Source of the DNA: Variovorax sp. WDL1
GTDB taxonomy: Bacteria > Pseudomonadota > Gammaproteobacteria > Burkholderiales > Burkholderiaceae_C
Assembly (NCBI RefSeq): GCF_001541225.1
Contig: NZ_LMTS01000163.1
Location: forward strand, 184,138-248,137
Length of the DNA stretch: 64,000 bases
Direction: 5' to 3'
Of the stretch, positions 50,899-59,934 are shown piece by piece. Positions within the stretch are counted from its first letter, which is position 1. Every line of letters begins with the position of its first letter. The notes under the pieces are model-generated. The model saw only the letters and a program-made list of their open reading frames with translations. It searched no databases and had not been told where the DNA came from. Position numbers and translations under genes: made by a program.

Positions 50899-51420
50899 CT
50901 AGCTCTTCCACGCCCCCACATGCGCCGCCATCGCCTCGTCGAGCAGCGCCGGCCCGATGCATTCGATGGGATGCGCCGAAGCCGCGAACACGTCGCGGCA
51001 GGACAACTCGGCGTCGCGCTGCTCGGGGCGCTCGCCGCGGAACACGCGCAGCCGCTCGGCGTCTATGCCGAAGACCACGCGCCCGATGCTGGACCAGAAG
51101 ATGGCGCCCGCACACATCACGCAGGGCTCGCCAGAGGAATAGATCGTGGCGGCTGCCAGCGCGTCGCGCGAGAGGCCGCGTCCTGCCAGCATGCGCACCG
51201 CATTGGTTTCGGCATGGCCGGTGACGTCGTCCGTCTCGCCCGTGTTGCACCAGGCCTCGGCCAGCACCTCGCCGTCGGCCGCAACGATCACCGCGCCGAA
51301 AGGCCGGTTGCCGCGCCGCCGGGCCGCGTGCGACCACACGATGGCCTTGCGCAGGTAACGCCCGTCGCGCTCGTCGAGCGGGGTCTCCGGGGGAAGGGTG
51401 GGAAGAAGGAGCGAATCCAT
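50899..51420 (-). CDS. Nucleoside/guanine deaminase-family protein
   Basis: A 173-residue cytidine-deaminase-fold protein. The zinc site is H69-A-E71 in TGHAETNA and C100/C103 in EPCVMCAGAIFW. The length and the PFGAVIV and IYSSGEPC motifs match guanine or tRNA-type nucleobase deaminases. It may supply ammonia from purines in line with the urea genes nearby. The start at MDSLLLP is likely; MKVMD nine bases upstream is an alternative. Confidence 0.88.
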   Translation of the reverse strand: MDSLLLPTLPPETPLDERDGRYLRKAIVWSHAARRRGNRPFGAVIVAADGEVLAEAWCNTGETDDVTGHAETNAVRMLAGRGLSRDALAAATIYSSGEPCVMCAGAIFWSSIGRVVFGIDAERLRVFRGERPEQRDAELSCRDVFAASAHPIECIGPALLDEAMAAHVGAWKS

Positions 51421-51677
51421 GACTTTCATGCTACCCAAGCTTGCCGATACGGTTCGTAGGCGGGCTCGCATACCTGACGAAAGCAGGAGCCATGCCGGAG
51501 TCCATCGCCAACTCGCACGCCCCGGCACGACCCGCGGGCGCACATGCAGGCGCGCAAATTGCTTGCAAACCTGCGCAGAGTAGAAGCGTTCAGCCCGGCA
51601 TCCCGGTCTTGGTGCCCGCGGCGGGAAATTGCTCTTTCATGGTCGTCACCCCACGCAACCGAAGGAGTTCTTTTCTC

Positions 51678-52721
51678 ATGCTCGTCACGCAGCAACCCGT
51701 CTTCCGCAAGTTCTGGCATGCCGTCATGCCGCTGGCCGATCTGCAGCAGGGGCCGAAGCCCTTCACGCTCCTGGGCGAGAACATCGTCCTCTTCCTCGAT
51801 GCCGAAGGGCAGCCCGCCGCGCTGCGCGACCGCTGCTGCCACCGCACCGCGAAGCTCTCCAAGGGCTGGTGCGTGGACGCGCAGGGGCAGGCCTGCGGCC
51901 AGGGCGCGATCCAGTGCGGCTACCACGGCTGGACCTACGACCGCGGCGGGCGGGTGATCCGCATCCCGCAGTACGAGGCCGATCGCCCGATCTCCCCCGA
52001 TTACCGCACCACCGCCTACGCCTGCACCGCGCGCCATGGCTATGCCTGGGTCGCGCTGGAAGCGCCGATCGCCGATATCCCGCCGATCCCCGAGTTCGAC
52101 GATCCGGGCTACCGCACCATCTTCCAGTTCTACGAGGAATGGCAGACCAGCCCGATGCGTGCGCTGGAGAACTCCTTCGACAACTCGCACTTCAGCTTCG
52201 TGCACCGCGCCACCTTCGGCGTGGCCGCGAGCCCGAAGCCCAGCAAGTACGAGCTGGTGGAGAACGAGCGCGGCTTCCATGCGGAGACGGTCATCGACGC
52301 CGCCAACCCGCCCCGCTTCAAGCAGATCAGCGGCGTGACCGAGCCGGTCACCACGCGCCACATGCGCAACGCCTACTTCCTGCCCTTCTCTCGGCGGCTG
52401 GACATCGAATACCCATCAGGCATCCGCCACGTCATCATCAATTGCTTCACGCCCATCGACGATGGCCGCATGCAGCTGTGCCAATGGCTGTTCCGCAACG
52501 ACACCGAGGCCGACTGCCCGGCGCAGATGCTGATCGACTTCGACGCGGAGATCACGCGCGAGGACAAGGACATCCTCGAATCGACCGACCCCGACGCGCT
52601 CGTCGACACGCGCCGGCGCGGCGTCGAATACTCGATGGAATCGGACCGGCCGGGAATGCTGATCCGCAAGCACATGATGCAGCTGCTGGCAAGGCATGGG
52701 GAGTCGGAGGTGCATCGTTGA
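51678..52721 (+). CDS. Rieske aromatic ring-hydroxylating oxygenase alpha subunit
   Basis: A 347-residue Rieske oxygenase of the VanA/Pdm type. The 2Fe-2S site is C53-x-H55 and C80-x2-H83 (CGYHGW). The mononuclear iron ligands are D168-x2-H171-x4-H176 in FDNSHFSFVH. The start at MLVTQQPV is supported by GAAGGAG. The aromatic or related substrate is unknown. No ferredoxin reductase is adjacent; OsmC follows on the same strand. Confidence 0.9.
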   Translation: MLVTQQPVFRKFWHAVMPLADLQQGPKPFTLLGENIVLFLDAEGQPAALRDRCCHRTAKLSKGWCVDAQGQACGQGAIQCGYHGWTYDRGGRVIRIPQYEADRPISPDYRTTAYACTARHGYAWVALEAPIADIPPIPEFDDPGYRTIFQFYEEWQTSPMRALENSFDNSHFSFVHRATFGVAASPKPSKYELVENERGFHAETVIDAANPPRFKQISGVTEPVTTRHMRNAYFLPFSRRLDIEYPSGIRHVIINCFTPIDDGRMQLCQWLFRNDTEADCPAQMLIDFDAEITREDKDILESTDPDALVDTRRRGVEYSMESDRPGMLIRKHMMQLLARHGESEVHR

Positions 52722-52797
52722 GGATGTGGAAGGCGGACCCGTTTTCCTTCCGGCTACCATCGCGCGAAGCGAAGTCCATCCGCAACAAGGAAACCCC

Positions 52798-53187
52798 ATG
52801 AGCATCACCGTTCGACGCGACGGCATTACCGGCACCCGTCACATCATCAAGGTCCGCGCCCACGAGATCGCGGTGGACACCGGGGGCGAGCACGACGCCG
52901 GCCCCACGCCGCACGACCTCTACGACTCCGCGCTGGCCGCGTGCAAGGCGCTGACCGTGTTGGTCTATGCGCAGCACAAGGGCATCCCGGTCGAGGAGAT
53001 CGAGGTGGTGGTGAACCGCGACGACAGCCAGGAGCGGCAGGGGCTCTACAAGCTCGACTCCACGCTGCACGTCACCGGCGCGCTGAGCGATGAGCAGAAG
53101 GCGGCGCTGCTGCGGGTGGCGGGCAAGTGCCCGGTGCACCGGCTGATGACCGAGGTCAAGACGGAGATCGAGACGCGGCTGGTCTGA
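52798..53187 (+). CDS. OsmC-family peroxide/redox protein
   Basis: A 129-residue OsmC-like protein. The N-terminal VDTGGEHDAGPTPHDLYDSALAACKALTVLVYA carries the first cysteine helix, and GKCPVHRL the second cysteine. The paired cysteines point to a thiol peroxidase-like activity. It follows the Rieske gene at about 75 bases, on the same strand, and may protect the iron centre. Convergent with the acyl-CoA dehydrogenase. Confidence 0.9.
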   Translation: MSITVRRDGITGTRHIIKVRAHEIAVDTGGEHDAGPTPHDLYDSALAACKALTVLVYAQHKGIPVEEIEVVVNRDDSQERQGLYKLDSTLHVTGALSDEQKAALLRVAGKCPVHRLMTEVKTEIETRLV

Positions 53188-53203
53188 AAGCGCGGTTCGC
53201 GCC

Positions 53204-54400
53204 CTACAGGCCAAGTTCGTGCTTGGCGATGATGTTGCGCTGGATCTCGTTGCTGCCGCCGTAGATCGACATCGCGCGGCGCCAGAAATAGTTGGGGGCC
53301 GCACCGCGCACGCTGGCCTCGATGCCGTCGAGCTTCCCCTCGCCACGCATCAGCGGCGGGTCGAGCATCTGGCCCCCGGGTCCCGCGGCCTCGAAGATCA
53401 GCTCCGTGATGCGCTGGCCGATCTCGGTGCCGCGGATCTTCAGCGCCGAGGCCAGCCCGGCGCCGGGCGAGCTGCCCGAGCCCATGCTCGACAGTGCCCG
53501 CAGCGTCGTCACTTCCAGCGCCTTCAGTTGCGCCTCGGTGGCCGACACCTTGGCGCGGAACACCGGGTCTTCGATGAGCGGACGGCCGCGATGCTGCACG
53601 CCCGATGCGATGCGGTGCAGCCGGCGCATCGCGAAGGTGGAGAAGCCGATGTTCGAGTTCTCGACGCGCTCATGCTCCAGCAGGAACTTCGCGTAGCTCC
53701 AGCCGCGGCCCTCTTCGCCGACCAGGTTGGACTTGGGCACCTTCACGTCGGTCAGGAAGACCGCATTGAAGGAGTGCGTGCCCTCCAGCATCGGGATCGG
53801 CTGTATCACGATGCCCGGCGACTTCATGTCGATCAGCAGGAACGAGATGCCGTGCTGCGCCTTCGCCTCGCGGCTGGTGCGCACCAGGCAGAACATCCAG
53901 TCGGCGTGGTGGGCGTACGAGGTCCAGATCTTCTGGCCGTTGACCCGATAGTGATCGCCGCGGTCTTCGGCGCGGGTGGCGAGCGAGGCCAGGTCGGAGC
54001 CTGAAGCCGGCTCCGAATAGCCCTGGCACCACCACACGGTCGATGCGCGGATGCCCGGCAGGTGCTGCTGCTTCTGCGCAACGCTTCCGAAGTTGAAGAT
54101 CACCGGGCCGACCATGCGCGGCCCGAAGGGCTGGATGGTCGGACAGTTCAGTTCTGCGCTGATGGTTTCGAAGATGTAGCGCTGGGTCGCGCTCCAGCCG
54201 GGCCCGCCCTCCGAGACCGGCCACGTGTAGGCATGCCACCCGCGCCGCCCGAGGATCTGCTGCCAGCGCATGAAGTCCTCGCGATGCAGGTGCAGGTCGT
54301 GCTCCACGCGGCGCGCGATGTCGCGCGGCAGGTTCTCGGTGATGAAGGCGCGCACTTCATCGGCGAACGCCTGCTCTTCCTTCGAAAAGGCCAGTTCCAT
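53204..54400 (-). CDS. Acyl-CoA dehydrogenase
   Basis: A 398-residue flavoprotein of the ACAD family. Helical N-terminus, then the FAD/substrate middle domain with CQGYSEPASGSDLASLATRAE and GQKIWTSYAHHADWMF, and the C-terminal helices ending in IYGGSNEIQRNIIAKHELGL. It makes a 2,3-double bond in an acyl-CoA. The start at MELAFSKEEQ has GGAG-like spacing. It shares the minus strand with the glyoxalase-fold gene, both divergent from the CaiB gene. Confidence 0.92.
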   Translation of the reverse strand: MELAFSKEEQAFADEVRAFITENLPRDIARRVEHDLHLHREDFMRWQQILGRRGWHAYTWPVSEGGPGWSATQRYIFETISAELNCPTIQPFGPRMVGPVIFNFGSVAQKQQHLPGIRASTVWWCQGYSEPASGSDLASLATRAEDRGDHYRVNGQKIWTSYAHHADWMFCLVRTSREAKAQHGISFLLIDMKSPGIVIQPIPMLEGTHSFNAVFLTDVKVPKSNLVGEEGRGWSYAKFLLEHERVENSNIGFSTFAMRRLHRIASGVQHRGRPLIEDPVFRAKVSATEAQLKALEVTTLRALSSMGSGSSPGAGLASALKIRGTEIGQRITELIFEAAGPGGQMLDPPLMRGEGKLDGIEASVRGAAPNYFWRRAMSIYGGSNEIQRNIIAKHELGL

Positions 54401-54436
54401 CTCTTGTCTCCTTGGTGGATGCGGCGGCTTGCCGCG

Positions 54437-55216
54437 TCAGTCCGCGGAACCCAGCGCAAAGTGGACGCCGCCGACGCTCACGCCCGTTGCATCCGCCGCG
54501 AGCCCGCGAGCCTGTGCGGCAGCCCGGATGCCCGAGGCGTCGTTCACTGCCAGCTCGATCCCCGCCAGACCGTCGCCGCGATCGTCTCGCGGCGCCACGA
54601 AGCGAAGCCTTGCGTTGTCGACCTGCAGTTGCCAGCCATCGCCCGCGCGCTCGACCTGCCGCTGGAGAATGCGCCCCCAGCGCGCCGCGAGCGCGGCAGG
54701 ATCATCCGCCTGCAGCACGGCGCCCGTGATGCCCTGCACGCGCGCATTCGACACCGCTTCGCGCCAATGCGGTCCTGCCGGCCAGTAGGGGCCGTTCAGG
54801 TCGGCGCCATTGCGCGTGGTGTTGATCTCGAGCAGCGCACCCCCCGTATCGCGCGGGTGCAGCTGCATGCCTTCGTAGTCGCCGAGCGCAAGCGGTGCGG
54901 CGATGCGCACGCCGATCTCATCGACATGGGTGCGCCAGCGCGGCAGCGATTCGCTGTCGAGGATCACCATGTAGCCGCCATCGCCCTTGCGGCGTTCCAG
55001 ATAGCGGCCGGCGGTGGTGCCTTCGCGCTGCGGCGCGACGACCTCGACGAAGCTGGTCCCGAAGGGCATCAGGGCGTTGTGCAAGCCGAACTGCCCGACT
55101 TCGGGATCGCGATGGCAGACCCGCACCCCGAAGACCGCGCAGAGATCCTCCTCCACCGGTGCCAGCTTGGCGGCCACCAGGCAGAGCTGGCGAAGTCTCA
55201 AGTATTTCGTCGTCAA
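54437..55216 (-). CDS. Glyoxalase-fold (VOC) protein
   Basis: A 259-residue VOC-superfamily protein. The N-terminal half (LTTKYLRLRQLCLVA, GTSFVEVVAP) and the C-terminal half (GITGAVLQADDPAALAARWGRIL) look like two paired beta-alpha-beta modules. The TTG start at 55216 is preferred because AGGAG precedes it. The frame is open upstream to 55369 across the promoter. It may act on a CoA ester or aromatic intermediate, but the metal ligands cannot be assigned. It belongs to the minus-strand arm divergent from the CoA-transferase operon. Confidence 0.82.
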   Translation of the reverse strand: MTTKYLRLRQLCLVAAKLAPVEEDLCAVFGVRVCHRDPEVGQFGLHNALMPFGTSFVEVVAPQREGTTAGRYLERRKGDGGYMVILDSESLPRWRTHVDEIGVRIAAPLALGDYEGMQLHPRDTGGALLEINTTRNGADLNGPYWPAGPHWREAVSNARVQGITGAVLQADDPAALAARWGRILQRQVERAGDGWQLQVDNARLRFVAPRDDRGDGLAGIELAVNDASGIRAAAQARGLAADATGVSVGGVHFALGSAD

Positions 55217-55249
55217 AACGTCTGTCTCCTTGTGCTCGCCAGTTATGGC

Positions 55250-55275
55250 AATTTTGAATATGATATAACAAATAC
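55250..55275. promoter_or_regulatory. A+T-rich divergent promoter of the CoA island
   Basis: TTTTGAATATGATATAACAAAT (in two runs around 55252-55273) is the lowest-G+C stretch between the divergent VOC and CaiB genes. It could hold both promoters, for example TATAAC (55264-55269) as a -10 box. Just to the right is a purine-poor repeat-like stretch with ACCACA and GCCACA words, of unknown meaning. Confidence 0.4.
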
Positions 55276-55322
55276 ACAAACCACAGACCACAAACAAGCC
55301 ACAAGAGACAAGGCCACCTGAC

Positions 55323-56507
55323 ATGACATCGCTTGCCGGACTGCGCGTGCTCGACCTCTCGCGCTTCATTGCGGGGCCCTACTGCGCCATGATGCTGGGC
55401 GACATGGGTGCCGAGGTGGTGAAGATCGAGCCGCCGGGCGAGGGCGAGTACGCCCGGCGCGCATCGCCGGCCGTCAACGGGCAGAGCCTCTACACCTTCA
55501 TCGTCAACCGAAACAAGAAGAGCCTGGCCATCGACCTGCGCAGCCCGGCGGGGCTGCAGGTCCTGCGCGAGCTGATCGTGCGCGCCGACGTGCTGGTCGA
55601 GAATTTCCGCCCGGGCACGATGGAGCAGATGGGGCTCGGCTGGGAGGCGGTGCATGCGCTCAACCCGCGCCTGATCATGGCGCGCATCTCGGGCTTCGGC
55701 CAGGATGGCCCGCTCGCCACCAAGCAATGCTTCGACGGCGTCGCGCAGGCCATGAGCGGCCTGATGGACATGACCGGCCAGGAGGACGGCCCGCCCACGA
55801 TGATCGGCTCGTTCATGTGCGACTACACGACAGGGATGTACACCGCGCTCGGCATTCTTGCGGCGCTCCATGCCCGCCACGCCTCGGGCGAGGGGCAACT
55901 CGTGGACGTGTCGCTGCTGGAGAGCGCCACCTCCATGCTCATGACGGCGATCCCGCAGCAGAAGCTCTTCGGCACCACGATGACACGCGTCGGCAGCCGC
56001 GACCGCTTCGTGGCGCCGTCGAACACCTTCCGCACGGGCGACGGCCGCTATGTGCTGATGGTCGGCGGCGACGACAACATGTTCCCGCGCGTCGTGCGCG
56101 CCATGAAGCAGCCCGCGCTGCTGGACGACCCGCGCTTCGCCTCGATGGCATCGCGGCTCGAGCACCGCGACGCGGTGGAGGACGCCGTGGCCGCGTGGAT
56201 GCTGTCACACGAGGCCGACGAGATCGTCGCGCGTCTCGAAGCCGAGGGCGTGCCCTGCGCCAAGGTCGCGACCCTCGACGAGGTGGTCGACAACCCGCAG
56301 CTGCGCCATCGCGGCGCCATCGCCGACATCCCCTTCGGCGGCGTCAACGTTCCCGTGCAGGGCGTGACCATCCACCTGTCGGACACCCCGCTCTCCATCG
56401 AGCGCGCGATGCCGGCGGTGGGCGAGCACAACGCCGAGGTGCTGCAGCAGTGGCTCGGCATGCAGGCCGAGCAGTTGGCCGCGCTCGAGGCCGAAGGCGC
56501 CCTCTGA
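55323..56507 (+). CDS. CaiB/BaiF-type CoA transferase
   Basis: A 394-residue family III CoA transferase. The N-terminal Rossmann part has GLRVLDLSRFIAGPYCAMMLGDMGAEVVKIE, the catalytic D167 is in FMCDYTTGMYTAL, and later LVDVSLLESATSML. It moves CoA between carboxylates and would activate the acid of this catabolic island. First gene of the operon, with the crotonase gene 34 bases downstream. Confidence 0.93.
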   Translation: MTSLAGLRVLDLSRFIAGPYCAMMLGDMGAEVVKIEPPGEGEYARRASPAVNGQSLYTFIVNRNKKSLAIDLRSPAGLQVLRELIVRADVLVENFRPGTMEQMGLGWEAVHALNPRLIMARISGFGQDGPLATKQCFDGVAQAMSGLMDMTGQEDGPPTMIGSFMCDYTTGMYTALGILAALHARHASGEGQLVDVSLLESATSMLMTAIPQQKLFGTTMTRVGSRDRFVAPSNTFRTGDGRYVLMVGGDDNMFPRVVRAMKQPALLDDPRFASMASRLEHRDAVEDAVAAWMLSHEADEIVARLEAEGVPCAKVATLDEVVDNPQLRHRGAIADIPFGGVNVPVQGVTIHLSDTPLSIERAMPAVGEHNAEVLQQWLGMQAEQLAALEAEGAL

Positions 56508-56541
56508 TCCCAACACCCCCACCATCGCAGGAGACAGGCAC

Positions 56542-57333
56542 TTGACCACCGAACTCATCGAGCATCTCGAACAGGGCGTACTGACGCTCACCCTCAACAG
56601 GCCCGAACGCCTCAACGCGCTGACGGTGCCCATGACCGAGGCCTTGCTCGCCGCGCTGCGCCGCGCCGCCGTCGACCCGCGCGTGCGTGCCGTGGTGCTG
56701 ACCGGTGCGGGGCGTGCCTTCTGCGCCGGCGGCGACGTCAAGGCCATGGCCGAGGACGACGCGGCGCCGCAAACGCTCGAGTCGCGCACGCTCCAGCTGC
56801 GCGAGCACATGGAGTGTTCTCGCCTGCTGCACGAGATGTCCAAGCCGACCATCGCCGTGGCCCGCGGCGCGGTGGCGGGCGCGGGCCTGTCGCTTGCGCT
56901 GGCCTGCGACCTGCTGCTGGCGAGCGACACGCTCAAGCTCACCTCGGCCTTCGCCAAGGTCGGGCTGTCGGGCGATTTCGGCAGCACCTACTTCCTGACC
57001 CAGCTGCTGGGCCCGCGCGCGCGGGCCTTCGCGTTGCTTTCGCCCGTGCTCAAGGCGGACGAGGCGCTTGCGCTCGGCCTGGTCACCCGCGTCGTCGCGG
57101 ACGCCGAGCTCGACGCCGGGGGCCGTGCGCTCGCGCAGCAGCTCGCCGATGGCCCGTCGATCACGCTGGGCCACATCAAGGCCAACCTCAATGCCGCGGA
57201 GCAGGGCGCCACGCTGGCGCAGGCGCTCGACCACGAGGCCATCCGGCACATCCGTTGCGGCATGACCGAAGACCACCAGGAAGCGGCCCGCGCCTTCGTC
57301 GAGAAGCGCGCGCCGAAGTTCGTCAATCGTTGA
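56542..57333 (+). CDS. Crotonase-family hydratase/isomerase, PaaG-like
   Basis: A 263-residue crotonase. The oxyanion-hole residues are in AFCAGGDVKAM and GAVAGAGLSLALAC. The second acid is aspartate in GLSGDFGSTYFL, as in PaaG-type isomerases, instead of the glutamate of plain hydratases. The TTG start at 56542 has a CAGGAGACAGG ribosome site. It probably hydrates or isomerises an enoyl-CoA of the CaiB/ACAD pathway. Confidence 0.9.
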   Translation: MTTELIEHLEQGVLTLTLNRPERLNALTVPMTEALLAALRRAAVDPRVRAVVLTGAGRAFCAGGDVKAMAEDDAAPQTLESRTLQLREHMECSRLLHEMSKPTIAVARGAVAGAGLSLALACDLLLASDTLKLTSAFAKVGLSGDFGSTYFLTQLLGPRARAFALLSPVLKADEALALGLVTRVVADAELDAGGRALAQQLADGPSITLGHIKANLNAAEQGATLAQALDHEAIRHIRCGMTEDHQEAARAFVEKRAPKFVNR

Positions 57334-57344
57334 AGGAGCCCGTC

Positions 57345-58115
57345 ATGGACCGCTTTTCTCTCAAGGGCAAGACCGCCATCGTCACCGGCTCGTCCCGCGG
57401 CATCGGGCGCGCCATCGCCATCGCCTACGCCCGCGCAGGGGCGCGCGTCGTCGTCACCAGCCGGAAGCTGGACGCGTGCAATGCCGTCGTCGAGCAATTG
57501 CGCGGCGAAGGGCTGGAGGCGATGGCCATCGCCTGCAACATCTCCGGCAAGGAGCAGGTCGCCGCGCTGGTGGACCAGACCGAGAAGGCCTACGGGCCGG
57601 TCGACGTGCTGGTCTGCAACGCAGCCGTCAACCCGTACTACGGGCCGATGTCGGGCATCACCGACGAGGCGTTCTCCAAGGTGATGGACGTGAACATCCG
57701 CTCCAACCTCTGGCTGGTCAACCGCGTGGCGCCGGGCATGGCAGAGCGGGGTGGCGGCTCGATCGTCATCATCAGTTCCATCGCGGGCTTGACCGGCTCG
57801 CGGGTGCTCGGCGCCTACGCGATCTCCAAGGCCGCCGACATGCAGCTGGCGCGCAACCTTGCGCTCGAATGGGGCAAGCAGGGTGTGCGGACCAACTGCA
57901 TTGCGCCCGGCCTCATCAAGACCGACTTCGCCAAGGCGCTGTGGGACAACCCGCAGACGCTGGCCGCCGCGCTGGCTTCCAGTCCGCTCAACGCCATCGG
58001 AGAGCCGGAGGACATCGCGGGTGCGGCCTTGCTGCTCGGCTCCGATGCCGGGCGCTTCATCACCGGCACTACCATCGTGATCGACGGCGGCGCCACCATC
58101 GGCGGCGAGGCCTGA
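57345..58115 (+). CDS. SDR-family dehydrogenase
   Basis: A 256-residue SDR with complete motifs: TGSSRGIG for NAD(P), NAAV, S in IISSIAG and the YxxxK in GAYAISKAAD. It should oxidise or reduce an alcohol/ketone acyl-CoA intermediate. The start at ATG 57345 follows AAGGAG. In the operon between two crotonases. Confidence 0.93.
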   Translation: MDRFSLKGKTAIVTGSSRGIGRAIAIAYARAGARVVVTSRKLDACNAVVEQLRGEGLEAMAIACNISGKEQVAALVDQTEKAYGPVDVLVCNAAVNPYYGPMSGITDEAFSKVMDVNIRSNLWLVNRVAPGMAERGGGSIVIISSIAGLTGSRVLGAYAISKAADMQLARNLALEWGKQGVRTNCIAPGLIKTDFAKALWDNPQTLAAALASSPLNAIGEPEDIAGAALLLGSDAGRFITGTTIVIDGGATIGGEA

Positions 58116-58135
58116 AGGCCGCGCGGGAGCATTCA

Positions 58136-58954
58136 ATGACCTACCAGGACATCACTGTCGCGACCGAAGGCCGCATCCGAACCGTCACGCTGAACCGTCC
58201 AGACCGGCTCAATGCGTGGACGCACCGCATGGAAGCAGAGTTCCGCCAGGCGGTGGAGGCCGCCGAGGCCGACGAAGCCGTGCGGGCCATCGTCGTCACC
58301 GGTGCGGGCCGAGGCTTCTGTGCCGGTGCCGACATGGACATCCTCGAGGCGGGCGCGGCCGGTGCGGCCGGCAGCGCTGCTGCCGAAGCGCCGGGCGTAC
58401 CCGCGGCCGAGGGCATCGACGCCAACTACGCCTGGCGCTTCAGCTACCTGCTGCGCGTGCGCAAGCCGCTGTTCGTCGCCATCAACGGGCCCATCGCCGG
58501 CATCGGCCTGTGCATGGCCGTCTTCTGCGATTTCCGCTACATGGCCGAAGGCCAGAAGCTCACCACCGCCTTCGCCAAGCGGGGCCTGATCGCCGAGCAC
58601 GGCATCTCGTGGATGCTGCCCCGGTTGATCGGGCCCACCCATGCGCTGGACCTGCTCCTTTCCGCGCGCACGCTCGACACCGCCGAGGCCGCGTCGGTGG
58701 GCCTGGTGAAGGCCCTGCCGGCCCAGGGCTTCCTCGCGCGAGTCCAGGCCATCGCCAGTGACATGACCGACAACGCCTCCCCGCGCTCCATCGGTGTCAT
58801 CAAGCGGCAGGTGTACGACAGCCTGTTCCAGGACCTCGACACCGCCTGGCGCCGCGCCGACGAGGAGATGCAAGCCTCCTTCGGCAGCGAGGATTTCCGG
58901 GAAGGCGTGGCGCATTTCCTGGAAAAGCGGCCTCCCGCGTTCACCGGCCGCTGA
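58136..58954 (+). CDS. Enoyl-CoA hydratase-family protein with inserted loop
   Basis: A 272-residue crotonase. Oxyanion-hole residues are in GFCAGADMDIL and GPIAGIGLCMAVFC; the glutamate is in GLIAEHGISWMLPR. About 20 extra residues, Ala/Gly-rich (AAGAAGSAAAEAPG), sit between the first motif and the core. Such loops occur in some crotonases without known function. Probably works with the SDR and the other crotonase. Confidence 0.9.
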   Translation: MTYQDITVATEGRIRTVTLNRPDRLNAWTHRMEAEFRQAVEAAEADEAVRAIVVTGAGRGFCAGADMDILEAGAAGAAGSAAAEAPGVPAAEGIDANYAWRFSYLLRVRKPLFVAINGPIAGIGLCMAVFCDFRYMAEGQKLTTAFAKRGLIAEHGISWMLPRLIGPTHALDLLLSARTLDTAEAASVGLVKALPAQGFLARVQAIASDMTDNASPRSIGVIKRQVYDSLFQDLDTAWRRADEEMQASFGSEDFREGVAHFLEKRPPAFTGR

Positions 58955-58969
58955 CAAACGGCAGCACTG

Positions 58970-58989
58970 AAATAACATATAGGCTATTT
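58970..58989. promoter_or_regulatory. Candidate GntR operator upstream of the FCD regulator
   Basis: AAATAACATATAGGCTATTT is a 20-base quasi-palindrome (16 of 20 positions symmetric) 36 bases before the GntR start. TTGACA (58988-58993) overlaps its end and could be a -35 box, which would fit autorepression. Confidence 0.45.
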
Positions 58990-59024
58990 GACAGAGCGCG
59001 CTTTCCCGCACGTTCCCCCATCCC

Positions 59025-59741
59025 ATGGACGACATCCTCACCCGCGACAGCCTCAACGCACAGGCGTACAGCCGCCTCTGCCGCGACCTCAAGGCAGGCC
59101 GGTTCGCGCCCGGCGAGAAGCTGAAGCTGCGGGATCTCGCGGCCGAGATGGGCATCAGCCCGACGCCGGTGCGCGAGGCGCTGGCCCGGCTGATCTCCGA
59201 GCAGGCGCTCGAGCAGGTCGGACACCACTCGGTGCGGGTGCCGGTGATGAGCGAGCGGCGCTTTGCCGAGGTGCGCGAGCTGCGACTCATGCTCGAGGGC
59301 GAGGCGGCCGCACGCGCCGCGCTGCATGCCGGCAGCGAGGACGTGAAGAAGCTCGAGGCGCTGCACGAGCGCATGGCTGCCTTGCGAGAGGCGGGCGACA
59401 CGGCCGGCGAGCTGCTCGAATCGGAGCGGTTCCACATGGGCATCTACGCGCTGGCCGACATGCCGGTGCTGCAACGCATGGTCGAAAGTCTCTGGCTGCA
59501 GTGCGGGCCGCTCATGAAGGCGCTGCAGACCCACGCGCTGGGGCAGCCGCGCAAGCAGCACCCGCACCACATGGTGCTGCGCGGGCTTCGCAAGCGCGAT
59601 GGCGAGGTGGCCCGGCGCGGCATCCACGACGAGATCGAGCGCACCACCGCGCCGATCCTCGCCTACCTGCGCGAGCGCGGCGAGGACGCCCCGGCGCAGC
59701 CCGCCCCGGCCGTGCGCCGCGCGGCCCGCCAGGCCGCCTGA
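59025..59741 (+). CDS. GntR-family (FCD) regulator of the CoA catabolic island
   Basis: A 238-residue FadR-type regulator. The winged helix (about 12-75) shows LKAGRFAPGEKLKLRDLAAEMGISPTPVREALARLISEQAL. The FCD domain follows, with SERFHMGIYALADMP and HHMVLRGLRKRDGEVARRGIHDEIERTTAP. It probably binds a carboxylate or CoA ester from the pathway. It lies between the crotonase/SDR operon and the acyl-CoA ligase, on the same strand as both. Confidence 0.92.
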   Translation: MDDILTRDSLNAQAYSRLCRDLKAGRFAPGEKLKLRDLAAEMGISPTPVREALARLISEQALEQVGHHSVRVPVMSERRFAEVRELRLMLEGEAAARAALHAGSEDVKKLEALHERMAALREAGDTAGELLESERFHMGIYALADMPVLQRMVESLWLQCGPLMKALQTHALGQPRKQHPHHMVLRGLRKRDGEVARRGIHDEIERTTAPILAYLRERGEDAPAQPAPAVRRAARQAA

Positions 59742-59934
59742 CGCTCCACCCCAAGGTGCGTGCGCGCCCCGGCGCGCCGCCAGTCCATGCACCAGGGAAA
59801 TGGACATGAATGCCCAATATTCATTGGGGTTCACTTGCCGCAGCCGGCGCGTGGCCGCATGATCGCAAGAAAAAACGGGCGCCTCGCATCGCGGGCCAGC
59901 CTGGAATTGCGCAATCGACCGGAGACACGCCAGG

